Shown piece by piece: positions 1-10,168 of a DNA stretch of 64,000 nt. Under the pieces are notes generated by a model that saw nothing but the letters and a program-made list of their open reading frames with translations, did no database searches and had not been told where the DNA came from. Each line of letters starts with the position of its first letter. The stretch's first letter is position 1. The position numbers were made by a program, and so were the translations under genes. This stretch comes from Oidiodendron maius Zn. Lineage: Eukaryota; Ascomycota; Leotiomycetes; Myxotrichaceae. The stretch spans positions 2,308,245-2,372,244 of the forward strand of contig KN832873.1 of the NCBI GenBank assembly GCA_000827325.1. The letters run 5' to 3'.

Positions 1-539
1 GTGCAAACTCAACTTGGAGGTGGAAATGGGAAGGCGGGGGATGGAGCACTTCTCAGCCTCGTCGTGACCTTAAGTCGTGCGCTTACGTAACAGACTATTC
101 GCCACGACACACTTCAAATTGCCAAAAGGGGCATCCCACGTACTCGAGGATGATATATTAAGCCGGTATCATATTTCCAAGGCTGCTTGTGTCATTTGCA
201 GTAGAGAGACAAGAGAGCAGAGGAGTAAATGGTGGCGTGTGGTGGCGTGCATGCTGGGGAGTATTTCTGGGCGTATTGCGGCACGCTGGAGTTAGCGCGG
301 AATAGAGTACTTACCCCCGACGGGACATGAGCTTCAATATTCATACTGCACAAAGACAAGGATGATCTCTTGACGATGAAGGTGAGCCACCTCTTTTCTG
401 GTAAAATTCCGCCTTTGCTTACCCGCTCAGTCGTTCGAGACCCATCATTTTTCACTCTTGCACCCCACACATGCCACGCGATATCTCAGGATTCCAGAAA
501 CAAGACAAGCTCGATACCTTTGCATCACGCTGAGCAAAG
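1..539. other. Upstream region of HOS2
   Basis: No convincing gene is seen; open frames here are short, overlap on both strands and resemble no family. The last ~150 bases should hold the HOS2 leader. An intron-like stretch with donor GTGAGC near 381 and acceptor CTCAG near 430 could be a 5' UTR intron, but nothing confirms it. Confidence 0.4.
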
Positions 540-1961
540 ATGGCCCTCTCCAATAGCGACATAGTCCAGGAATACGTGCTCCCTCTTGGCCAGCAAGGAG
601 ACCCCAACAACGCGAGATTCCTCGCGAAGGTCAGGAGAGAGATTGAGGACAATGGGATTGTGCGTCCAAAAGGATACAATGTCTCATGGCATGTCAATCC
701 CGAGATTGAGAAGCACCACTTTGGTAACTCACACCCAATGAAGCCATGGCGCCTTACACTATCAAAGGGGCTCATCATGTCATATGGTATGCATATTGCG
801 ATGGACACCTATCTCTCACGACAGGCTACGGAGGAAGAAATGCGAGACTTTCACAGTGAAGATTATCTCGAGTATCTCAGGACTGCCAAGGTGGCCATGC
901 CCGACGATGAGACTCCGAAGCCCTACAACCTTGGAGGATCGGACTGCCCAATCTTCGAGGGCCTATTCAACTACTGCTCCATGTACTCCGGCGCATCAAT
1001 AGATGCTGCACGCAAGCTCTGCAACAACGAGGCTGACATTGCCATCAACTGGTCTGGAGGCTTGCATCACGCCAAGAAGGCCGAGGCGTCTGGCTTCTGT
1101 TACGCGAACGATATCGTTCTCGCAATTCTTCAGCTCCTTCGAAAGTACCCAAGAGTGCTTTATATCGACATCGATGTGCATCACGGTGACGGTGTGGAGG
1201 AAGCCTTCTGGTCTAGCGACCGAGTCTTGACTCTATCCATTCACAAATACGATGGCATGAACTTTTTCCCTGGTACAGGCGACCTTGATAGAACTGGCCC
1301 AGATGATGAAGCAAACCCTGGCGCACATCACTCAATTAATGTTCCACTCTCTGATGGTATCGATGACGAGCAGTATATTTGGCTGTTCAAAACCATCGTC
1401 GGCAAGTGCGTCGAACGCTTCCGACCCAGCGCCATCGTTCTGCAATGCGGTGCCGACTCCCTTGCCGGCGACCGTCTCGGCCGCTTCAACGTACAAGTTC
1501 AAGGGCATGGAGCATGCGTTGCATACTGCAAGTCCTTGAAGATACCTCTGCTGTTGGTTGGCGGCGGTGGCTACACCCCTCGTAACGTCGCAAGAGCATG
1601 GGCCCACGAGACCAGCATTGCTATCGGATGTGATGCGAATATTGATCCGATTATCCCACAACACACCCCGTACCGATCCCACTTCCGACACGAAACCCTC
1701 TTCCCTACGCTTGAGCAAATCCTAGGCGACCCACGACCAAACAAAAACTCGCCAAAGAAGATTTCGGACATAGTCCAATCCATCACGGAGCAGCTTCGAT
1801 TCGTAAACGCAGCACCTAGCGTTCAGAGCATGTACATACCTCCGGATCTTACCGCATTTAAGGAAGATGTCGATCGTAGACTCGCAGAGGAGAAGGAAGA
1901 GAACGACGATAACATCCGGCGTGACAAGGAAGCAGGACTGGGCATTGCTATGGAGTATTAG
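540..1961 (+). CDS. HOS2: Class I histone deacetylase, Hos2 type
   Basis: A 473-residue, intronless zinc-dependent lysine deacetylase. In fungi the Hos2 group is the catalytic subunit of the Set3 complex in the nucleus, removing acetyl groups from H3/H4 tails over transcribed genes. The whole arginase-like deacetylase fold is present: the charge-relay pair HH at residues 176-177, the zinc-site segment YIDIDVHHGDGVEEAF at about 208-223, the substrate-loop motif SIHKYDG, and the glycine-rich GGGGYTPRNVARAWAHET near 340. The length fits Hos2 (about 450-490) rather than Rpd3, which carries a longer acidic tail in moulds. The tail here is short and charged (EEKEENDDNIRRDKE). The start is the only ATG before the conserved region. 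Nothing is missing from the active site. I am sure of class I; Hos2 over Rpd3 rests on length and tail. Confidence 0.95.
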   Translation: MALSNSDIVQEYVLPLGQQGDPNNARFLAKVRREIEDNGIVRPKGYNVSWHVNPEIEKHHFGNSHPMKPWRLTLSKGLIMSYGMHIAMDTYLSRQATEEEMRDFHSEDYLEYLRTAKVAMPDDETPKPYNLGGSDCPIFEGLFNYCSMYSGASIDAARKLCNNEADIAINWSGGLHHAKKAEASGFCYANDIVLAILQLLRKYPRVLYIDIDVHHGDGVEEAFWSSDRVLTLSIHKYDGMNFFPGTGDLDRTGPDDEANPGAHHSINVPLSDGIDDEQYIWLFKTIVGKCVERFRPSAIVLQCGADSLAGDRLGRFNVQVQGHGACVAYCKSLKIPLLLVGGGGYTPRNVARAWAHETSIAIGCDANIDPIIPQHTPYRSHFRHETLFPTLEQILGDPRPNKNSPKKISDIVQSITEQLRFVNAAPSVQSMYIPPDLTAFKEDVDRRLAEEKEENDDNIRRDKEAGLGIAMEY

Positions 1962-2276
1962 GTTTGATAGAGGATGCTTGCTCTTTCCTCAAGGCATGGC
2001 GTTTGCCAGACTATTCGGATGTGGTAATTATGGTGTTGGGATAGGGGTGTCTAAGATACAAGGTCGGGCATGGGCTGGAGTTTCAAGGAATCAAATCATA
2101 ATATAGCCATCATGAGTCTACTATGAGAGAGATACTACGAGTTTTAAGCCGGCGGCCTGTCGTGATACCTGTAATAAGCTCTATTTTGCAAGTCTATGCC
2201 TCTCGCTGTCGCTCTAAGTGAAATAAAATGGCGCCCAAACCTTAAAATATGACCCTAAATTAATTCCAGACAGCCT
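1962..2276. other. Short convergent intergenic stretch
   Basis: This lies between the 3' ends of HOS2 and the DUF3605 gene and should hold both 3' UTRs. It is AT-rich towards 2220-2260 and I see no gene in it. Confidence 0.5.
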
Positions 2277-3009
2277 TCAGATCTTCTGGCTCATCGGGAT
2301 ATCCCCAGCGGTGATCTCCTTCACAAACTCTGGGTCCGGGTTGTTCAGCATAACGTGGAAATGCTCCACGGCATGGACGGACTTTAGAGCCTTCCAATTC
2401 TTAAACCAAATGACCTAAACAGAATCATATGAGCCTATTCTATTCTACTCGGGTAATATAAATTCAGGCAGTGCTCACATTATCCTCACCGACCCTCTTG
2501 GAGAACTTCTCGCGGACAAAGTCATCTATCTCTTTCCTAGCATGGTCTGTTAAGTCGTCCGTGACCGGGTCGGGCTCGAGCTCAAACTTGGTCCAGACGA
2601 CGAGATGCACGATGCTCGAGGCGACGCCGTACGGCCAGTCGTTCCGGAGGATCTTCAAATCGTCGAGGTCTTGAAAGGGAGCGGCTCTAGCCTCGATGGG
2701 CATTTCCCAGTGCAGCCGCTGAGACAGGATGAACTGCATCACGCTGCCGTACTCCTGCTTGAGCTTCCAGTTGAACTCAAAGTAGCGGCGCAGGTTGGAC
2801 GGGATGCGCTCGAAGAGGTCCAGACGGTTGGTGGCGATGAGGTGCTGGACCTCTGGCCAGCTCAGGATGTGGAATTGCGCATCGGGGGTGCTGATGATCT
2901 GCCGGTCTTTTTCACTCAAAGTGGCCAGGAACTCAGGACATTCTAGCACGCGCTGGGCTTCCGGGATGTTGACGTGCCAGAAGGGGATCTCCTCTTCCTG
3001 ACTGCCCAT
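2277..3009 (-). CDS. Gig1-like protein (DUF3605, N-acetylglucosamine-induced)
   Basis: Two exons (3009-2479 and 2414-2277) give 222 residues. The intron has donor GTGAGC and acceptor TTTAG. Splicing adds the end [20 protein letters not shown], which carries the family's conserved W-F-K-N-W and H-F-H-V motifs and is missing from the uninterrupted frame. The family (DUF3605) includes Candida Gig1, a cytoplasmic protein induced by N-acetylglucosamine; its biochemical activity is unknown. The N-terminal half has the typical WHVNIP, CPEFL and KDRQI segments. The open frame runs further upstream but only from a TTG codon, so I start at the first ATG ([13 protein letters not shown]). No signal peptide or membrane segment is seen. 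It converges on HOS2. Confidence 0.85.
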
Positions 3010-3790
3010 ACTTGCATTCGTCTCCAAGTTTGCACGGCTGGCTAAGCAGTTTCCGATGTCTTGGAAGAAGAAGTAGGGGGAAAAGAGCTGAGGTTGAGAT
3101 TAGGGAGAGAATACGACTATGAGTACAGTATAACAGCATAGAATTTTTGTTTTTAATATGGTACCAACTAAACTGGGCCGAGACAGCAAACTTTCCTCCG
3201 CCTTACAATTGACTCACGCGACAAACTCTCTACCGCATTGATACGAGTTTGTCTAAAATGGGGCCTGCTATGTCTAGAACCGCGTACTTCGCACCCTCTC
3301 CTTGCGGCTGAAGGCTCCCCATCGCAACGTTCCATGTACGCTAGCAGCAGCTTTCATCTGGGTCGAATTTTGGAGCCGCAATTGGTTCCGGTAGCCGTGT
3401 TCGTACCTGACGTACTCCCGCTTTATAGGCCCGTCTAGCCCGCTCCTTAGGGACCCTTCATCTCGGATCCATGGCAACCTGGAATGCAATGCCAGGAAAT
3501 ATGTGAAGAATGCATCCTGCTCGACTCCATTCTTCCTTCTACTCCTCCTTTCCTTGTTTTGGTTTATATTTTTGCAAAGTTTATAATTCCCTCGTTCGTT
3601 CGTGCGAGAGATGTCTTCTCTTCTCTTACTCATTGTATATCCAAAGTCTGAGACAAAGAGTTTGTTTTCATATTAAATCTTTAGGCTTGTTTCCGTGATT
3701 TAACATCTTCTCATGACCGAAGTTTGAATATCCTTTCTTTTGCCCGGCTTTCCTTTGCCTCTCTCCTTTCAGCTGATATCGAAACGAATC
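3010..3790. other. Divergent intergenic region
   Basis: This is shared upstream sequence of the DUF3605 gene (-) and the small membrane protein gene (+). Several short frames are open but overlap in both directions and look like chance. The last 250 bases before 3790 are CT-rich on the + strand, typical of fungal transcription start regions. Confidence 0.4.
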
Positions 3791-4218
3791 ATGCCACACT
3801 CACAACGTCGGAGCCAGCCGGGACCTTCACCCTTACATCAAGTCCTCCTCACCGAAGAGCCATTAGAACTCGAAGCCAGCCATGGGCTGGTTCGAGATCC
3901 AAGATTTTGGAGGCTCTTCTCGAAAGCAGTACATTTGAGTGACGGAGAAAAGCTGGAGAGCGGTCTTCAAACAGCATCTAATACGGCTGATGCGAAGGAG
4001 GGGTACGTCACTGGTAGCTTGGTTATCTGAACTTAGTTTGGATATTCACAATGTTGACTTCATAACTAACTGGTGACAATAGAGACGAATGGCTGGCGGA
4101 ACAGTATAAGGAAAGGAGGAAGTGTCGAATCATTTGTGGAGTTATCACGGCTGCTGTGATCCTTGCCATTCTCACCGTCGTTTTGGTGGCATATTATTTC
4201 CTGAAGATCCGAAATTAG
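3791..4218 (+). CDS. Small tail-anchored-type membrane protein
   Basis: Two exons (3791-4002 and 4083-4218; donor GTACGT, acceptor CAATAG) give 115 residues. I do not recognise a family. The first 85 residues are polar, Ser/Pro/Glu-rich and end in a basic cluster (YKERRKCR). A single strongly hydrophobic segment (VITAAVILAILTVVLVAYYF) follows and only five residues come after it. That layout suggests a tail-anchored or C-terminally anchored protein of the endomembrane system, facing the cytosol. The exon join restores frame across the intron and joins the acidic DEWLAEQ segment to the helix, which supports the model. The start is the first ATG in a frame that is also open upstream without ATG. 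It converges on the GNAT gene. Confidence 0.65.
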
Positions 4219-4454
4219 TAAGGTGGCATCACGAGCGAGAAAAGGAACACGTGGAGTTTAGAGGCTGGAGGTATCAAAATCTCATAGGTCAACATAATTG
4301 AATGGTTGGGGTGCCAGTTTAGCGCTCGTGAATATCATGCTTCGGCTGTGCAATGCGAGAACAGCCTGGGGAGGAAGAAACGGATACATATCAATATTTC
4401 GGCAAGAGAATATGTATGATGTCTACCTGCATAGGCAGGTAGCATGTCATTCCG

Positions 4455-5359
4455 TCATAAGGTTTTTTGGTCTCTAATTGTCTTTAATGCTGGAGGAGTC
4501 CACAGGAATAAACCGCCCCCTCCTTCGAAGAATTCATATCCAGGATGTGGCGTGAACCTGGCCAACATTTCAAATCCGACTCTTCTATACTATTCAGCGA
4601 GTTAGTGGTTGCTCGATTGATGATCGGTAGAAGAGTAATGGCACCCTCCCTTCAATACTTGAAAGATGTCTCTAGATTCGATATAGCTCCATAGCAGAGG
4701 GATTCTACACCCTAAGAGCATAATTGACTTACCAAAATCTCTCCCTCCCTAGTGGCTTCTAATCCAACAACCACATTTTCCTCTGCTGCCCGTTTAGTAA
4801 CCTCTGCTATTAATTGCTTCCCCAAACCCTTGCCCTGAAACTGGGGTAGCACTACAAAACTCTGGACGTGCCATCGATTCTGCCTCTCACTATAGCGCTT
4901 CCAATACTTCTCATTATCCTCTATCGCCCATTTTATAAACAGCCTAAGAGCTTCCGGATCCTCTGCCTTGTTTCCCAGAACCATAGAAAGTAGGAGGTAC
5001 CATGCCCAAGTTAGCCATCTTAAAATCCACAATAGCACGCTTGCCTTCTCCTTGATGATCCTCTTGGCTACCGGATCATCACCTAGCCGCTTGAAGTGGA
5101 TATAAGCAATGGGCACATCCGGCTTCGTAGCCTCGCAGGCGACCATGGAGCGCACTCGCGGGTCCAGCATGAGTGTCAGGGCGCGCTTCTGGAAACTGCG
5201 CTCATAGTGGGGGTAGTACTCGACGCGGCCCGGCGAGAGGAACGCCGTTAAAGGGGTGGGAAAGTAGGTTATGGAGGCAATGCGGCCCAAAATCTTATAC
5301 TCTCTAAGCTTAGCAGGTCGGATTATCATGGGGGCGCCTTTCGAGGTCTGGCTGGCCAT
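4455..5359 (-). CDS. GNAT-family N-acetyltransferase
   Basis: Two exons (5359-4733 and 4589-4455; donor GTAAGT, acceptor GAATAG) give 253 residues. The GNAT fold is recognised by the acetyl-CoA pyrophosphate loop QFQGKGLGKQLI (the Q-x-x-G-x-G motif) near residue 180, preceded by the strand WHVQSFVVLP. It is followed by GLEATREGEILYRRVGFEML, the usual motif B with the Tyr general acid region; this is completed only by splicing. A hydrophobic stretch at about residues 115-140 (LLWILRWLTWAWYLLLSMVL) is an insertion between core strands and may be a buried or membrane-facing helix. The acceptor substrate cannot be read from sequence; relatives in moulds are annotated only as GNAT proteins. The start is the first ATG (MASQTSK). 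Confidence 0.85.
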
Positions 5360-6753
5360 TTTGCTACTGCTGTCTTCGAGTGAGAAGGAACGCCGGGGAA
5401 GGACGCAAAAAGAGGGAAAAGATGGGAAATTTCTCAAGAACAGGCTTGAGCACAAGGCTGGAAACCATATACTGTATAACTTATAAACCTAGGTCAATTT
5501 TGACTCACGCCGCTCATTCTGCACTAGGTCGGCGCCATGGCGCGGACATGAAGCATTCATCACGTGGTTGGGTCATCTTCTCGAGCTCTTCTGCGCGTTG
5601 AGAGTAGAGACCGAGTATCTTTTATTTAATCAAAAGTGGCGCCTTGTCCCCTTCAAAACAACGTGAAGGCGAGGAGTTGTGGTGCCCGCAAGACGGAACG
5701 TCAGGGTGCGATTCAACACGTGATTTTTCCCGAGATAGAGTGCAGCAGGCCCGGGCTGGATCGTGAGCGCTCATCGCAATTCCAGCCAGATTCCAGGCCC
5801 CACGTGTGTCTGGCCAGGGGGTTTGGTGGCTTCGAAGAGGTGGTTGAAGGGGCAACCTCTTCATTTACGCTTTTGCGGCGCCAGAAAATGGTCGATGGCA
5901 AAAGCTGAACGAAGAGATACTGTACCGTGCGCCTCATCTGCAGCCAGCATAAAAATTTGAGCAACTGATCCCGGTCGCGGAGAGAGCTCCCAGCCGGCGC
6001 TCTCCAGTCAGGGGCAGCATCGTATCGTATCTCAGAAATTTATTTATACATTTCTTGCCACTGCTGCCCAACAGATGCTCGTAGGGCAGATACGGTACCA
6101 CCCTGCAACAGGCGTGGAATATTGTGTGATATCTTGATAGAGGGCGTTTTCTGGTGGTGCATACCAGCTGTTCGTAGCGGTAGCGTTCGAGTAGAAGGCA
6201 AGGGCGCTGGGGTAATGCAAGACGGGCCATTCATCTCCTCTGGGGCCACCTCTACCCACAATTCGCACCGCCTCCAGCCTGTTTCGAGACGATATAATTT
6301 CGAGTAATGGAGGCGCCAGGGCCCAACAGCCCACGGAGAGCGCCATATATGCCGAGCGGCTCCATTTCGTATCGAGCAGCCGTAGCGCAATCGGGGTGGT
6401 TATCACCCTGGCCCGGATTTATTTATTGATCTGGTCCTCGCCCGTCTCCCTGCCAGAAGAGAAGGAAGAAACAGAACAAAGAAAGATCTCATCGGCCAAG
6501 ATCCCACGGTACCTGGACCTGTTGTTGTGTGGCGGTAAGTCAATATACCCCGGGCCGTGATGATGTCAAGCAAGGCTGGTTGAATCGGCTAACCCCGACA
6601 AGCTCTCGCTCGTCCCCTCTTCAGGCCATAACGCCTTGACACCTGTCTCTTCCAAGCTCGCTGCTCTCCTCATCGCCCTCGATCACTCTCGATCGCCTCC
6701 TTTGCTGCAATATTGTCTTCTTCTCGCCCTTGATACACACGCCTCCAATCGCC
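5360..6753. other. Divergent promoter region of GNAT gene and UGP1
   Basis: About 1.4 kb without a credible gene. It holds the upstream region of both divergent genes and the UGP1 leader, which is CT-rich from about 6600 on. Short frames on both strands have no family resemblance. Confidence 0.45.
6535..6624 (+). other. Putative 5' UTR intron of UGP1
   Basis: A complete fungal intron signature lies 130 bases before the UGP1 ATG: donor GTAAGT at 6535, branch-like GGCTAACC near 6588, a CT-rich run, and acceptor TTCAG ending at 6624. It contains no protein-coding sense for UGP1, so it would be a leader intron. No transcript evidence is available. Confidence 0.5.
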
Positions 6754-8971
6754 ATGGCTGCCAATGCGAAGAGCGCCATCCCTTCACACTTGAAGTCCTC
6801 CGGCCTGAACAACTCAGATGCTGCAACGGCCGAGTTCACGCGCAAGCATCATGGAAAGTCTCAATCCCACATGGTGAGTAGAGCTTCCATCTCGTCGTCC
6901 CCTTCAGGGCGGCCGCAGAGGTGGCCTGTCCCAGTGAATATAGCTTCCAGCGCCAATTGACGTAGCTGGGGAGAGCGCAAAGCGGAGCCAGCTGTGAGCT
7001 GCGAGCTGCACATCGAAGCTTCCGCAAAGAGCTCTCGAGGTAGCCCGTGAAAAGTGACACGGCTTTCTCTTGCAGAATGGCATCTCCGCAGGTGAGAGCT
7101 AGTAGTTCTGGACAGGCGAGGAAGCTGCCATGGTGCTTGTACCTGCCTGGATTCTGCATTCATTCCGCTCCTGCTGCGTCGGAAGACGAGCTCCATCACG
7201 TCGTCCCCAAATTCCCAGCCAGTCTCGTCTTCCACCCATTTGTTGAGCATCCCATCCATGACCATCCTGCAATTCGCAGTCCTCTACCCTCAGACAAGTT
7301 TCCCTCTCCTCTCATCATGCGCGCTCCTATTCCAGGCATCGCAAGTCCAGCACAGCCAGAATTCGCGAAGCTAATCAATGACGACAAGGCCTTTGAGAAT
7401 ACCTCTACTTCAGTGGCTGCGAGCCAGATGCGCAATGCGCTCAATAACCTCGCAGATACTGTGACCGATCCAGAAGAGAAGAAGGTACGGTTTCATGATG
7501 CCCATCCATTACACCAGTCGAATGCTGACAATGCCTTCACCTAGCTCTTCGAGACAGAGATGGATAACTTCTTCGCACTCTTCCGGCGATACTTAAATGA
7601 CAAGGCGAAAGGAAACACACTGTAAGATTGAACTCACAGTTCATATAAAGTGGACTTTGGCCTGATTGAAAATTTCCTAGGGACTGGGACCGCATTGCAC
7701 CTCCTGCAAAGGACCAGGTTGTCGACTACAATGAGCTTGCTAACTCTGAGTCCGTTGCCTTCCTCAACAAGCTTGCCGTGCTCAAGCTCAATGGCGGTCT
7801 TGGTACCTCCATGGGATGCGTTGGCCCGAAGTCGGTCATTGAAGTCCGTGACGGCATGTCGTTCCTTGATCTGTCCGTCCGACAAATTGAGTATCTCAAT
7901 CGCACTTACGATGTTAATGTCCCATTCGTTCTCATGAACTCCTTCAACACGGATGATGACACTCAGAACATCATCAAGAAATACGAGGGGCATAACATTG
8001 ATATCATGACCTTCAACCAATCTAAATACCCCAGGATCTTGAAGGACTCCCTTCTGCCCGCGCCGAAGTCCTACGAGTCTCCCATCTCTGATTGGTACCC
8101 CCCAGGACACGGTGATGTTTTCGAATCGCTATACAACTCCGGCATCCTCGACAAGCTCCTTGAGCGTGGTGTTGAGATTATCTTCCTCTCCAACGTCGAT
8201 AATCTAGGCGCTGTCGTTGATCTCCGGATCCTGCAACACATGGTCGAGACCAAGGCCGAATACATCATGGAGTTGACCGATAAGACCAAGGCCGACGTCA
8301 AGGGTGGGACGATCATCGATTACGAGGGATCTGTCCGTCTCCTGGAAATTGCCCAGGTGCCAAAGGAGCACACCAACGAGTTCAAGTCGATCAAGAAATT
8401 CAAGTACTTCAACACCAACAACATCTGGCTGAACTTGAAGGCGGTCAAGCGCATCGTGGAGAACAATGAGCTTGAGATGGAGATCATCCCCAACAACAAG
8501 TCGATCCCTGCGGATAAGAAGGGAGAATCGGATGTCTCGATCGTCCAACTCGAGACCGCTGTTGGAGCTGCCATCCGCCACTTCCACAATGCTCATGGCG
8601 TCAATGTTCCCCGACGCCGTTTCTTGCCTGTCAAGACTTGCTCGGACTTGATGCTTGTCAAGTCTGATCTTTACTCGCTAAAGCATGGCCAGCTCCAAAT
8701 CGACCCCAACCGTTTTGGCCCAGCTCCTCTCATCAAGCTCGGCAACGATTTCAAGAAGGTCTCGGACTTTCAAAAACGCATCAGCAGCATCCCAAAGATC
8801 ATTGAACTCGATCACTTGACCATCACTGGGGCTGTCAACCTCGGTAGGGGGGTAACTCTTAAGGGTACGGTCATCATTGTTGCTACGGAAGGTAGCACCA
8901 TTGATATCCCACCAGGATCCATTCTGGAGAATGTTGTGGTGCAAGGTTCTTTGAGACTATTGGAGCATTGA
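6754..8971 (+). CDS. UGP1: UTP-glucose-1-phosphate uridylyltransferase
   Basis: Four exons (6754-6873, 7389-7484, 7545-7621, 7681-8971) give 527 residues, normal for the family. The enzyme makes UDP-glucose from UTP and glucose-1-phosphate in the cytosol, feeding glucan, glycogen, trehalose and glycoprotein synthesis. Visible hallmarks are the nucleotide-binding loop [18 protein letters not shown], the NSFNTD segment, the [12 protein letters not shown] sugar-phosphate loop, the [10 protein letters not shown] segment, and the C-terminal left-handed beta-helix ([12 protein letters not shown] to GSLRLLEH) used for oligomerisation. The first intron is unusually long (515 bp). Its end is open in frame with exon 2, so an alternative first exon is possible. 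The ATG at 6754 starts [14 protein letters not shown], like other mould UGPs. Confidence 0.97.
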
Positions 8972-10168
8972 AAAAGGAGTACGAAGTTCTCTGGTTTTAT
9001 ATATACTTGTAAGGTTTGCTCGCGCTGGCTGGGATACGGGATCACATGGATTGTACTGGTTGATACCACCAGTTCTCAAGTAGACTGCCTTGCGCCGACT
9101 TCGTTCTTCGGTCTTTTCGTAGCCTGATTATTATTTTACATGTTCTCCCGCATCTCACACGTTGTGATTCATACTGCCTGTAGCTGGCCCCTTTTACAGC
9201 AATAATGAGGATCATCCTTGATAGAACTGGATTTGTTCTACGCCGTCTGCCGTTAGTACTTGATTTTGAACAAGGCTTGAGTAAGAGAAAGTTTGAGAAG
9301 TATTGTCTAATAATATATTTGGAGGACCTCTCAAATTATTAATTGTTTACTTGTCGTCGAGATTCAGAGATCTTTCTTGGCTATTTTCAATGCCAACGAA
9401 GTTAACAACTTATGGACTTTCAGACTGCTCTCACCAAAATTGCGCCCAGGATAATAATGCCCTACCCTTCTCTTACCCCAAAGCAGCTTGTCTACGGCCT
9501 GTCCCGGTCCGGATTTAATCCGGCGCTAAAGCTTATCGCTTATCGGAAGCTCTCGATGTGGTCCTGTCGCGTGCTGTCTCAACGACTCCTTATATCTCAC
9601 CCACAACTACACTGACATTCTCTATACTGTCCTTCCCCTTCACGCTCTTTGCACTACAGAGTCTGCTGCTACCTCTTGACAACTGAAACACCCAAAGATT
9701 TTGCTGCAGTAGTGATCGAAACGCCACCGCCACGGAACAGCTCGGCCTCGATCACTTCCCCACCTCTCTGATAAAGAGAGATGATCCCCCATCTAAGCGT
9801 CGCGTAAGGTTGCATAGGTAAGATGCTACCATATTATATATTTCACTCCTTGAAGTTGCAACTAATTTGTCCGTTCTATTTTCCTCAGCTCTCCGATCTC
9901 CTTTAACGAAAGACTTGAGAAGGCTGGTGGCCTAAGGTTGGATCAGGTCTATATGTACTAGCCTCGCCAGTTGCTTGACGGACACGCCCTTGAACGTTTG
10001 GATACTACGCTGCACTTCAAATATCCCTATTAATCTGATTCTCTGTATTGAGCGTGCCAGCGGGTATTCTCCCCTAACTTCCACGAGTTTGCTCTATACT
10101 TGAGAGTAGATCACATATATTGTTGGGTGTTGGGATATTAAACCCATACATGTGGGTTTGACCATAGG
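8972..10168. other. Intergenic region before the FYVE-RING gene
   Basis: About 1.2 kb without a gene. It holds the UGP1 3' UTR and a long leader/promoter for the FYVE-RING gene. A perfect inverted repeat, CCGGATT-T-AATCCGG, lies at 9509-9523 and could be a zinc-cluster regulator site (CCG-N9-CGG). Confidence 0.4.
9818..9888 (+). other. Putative 5' UTR intron of the FYVE-RING gene
   Basis: Donor GTAAGA at 9818, branch-like ACTAAT near 9861, a pyrimidine run and acceptor CTCAG ending at 9888 form a 71-base intron-like unit about 280 bases before the start codon. This rests on splice-site appearance only. Confidence 0.4.

Noticed and set aside
2479-3027. Longer N-terminus for the DUF3605 gene
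   Set aside because: The extra codons begin with TTG; the ATG at 3009 is a normal start.
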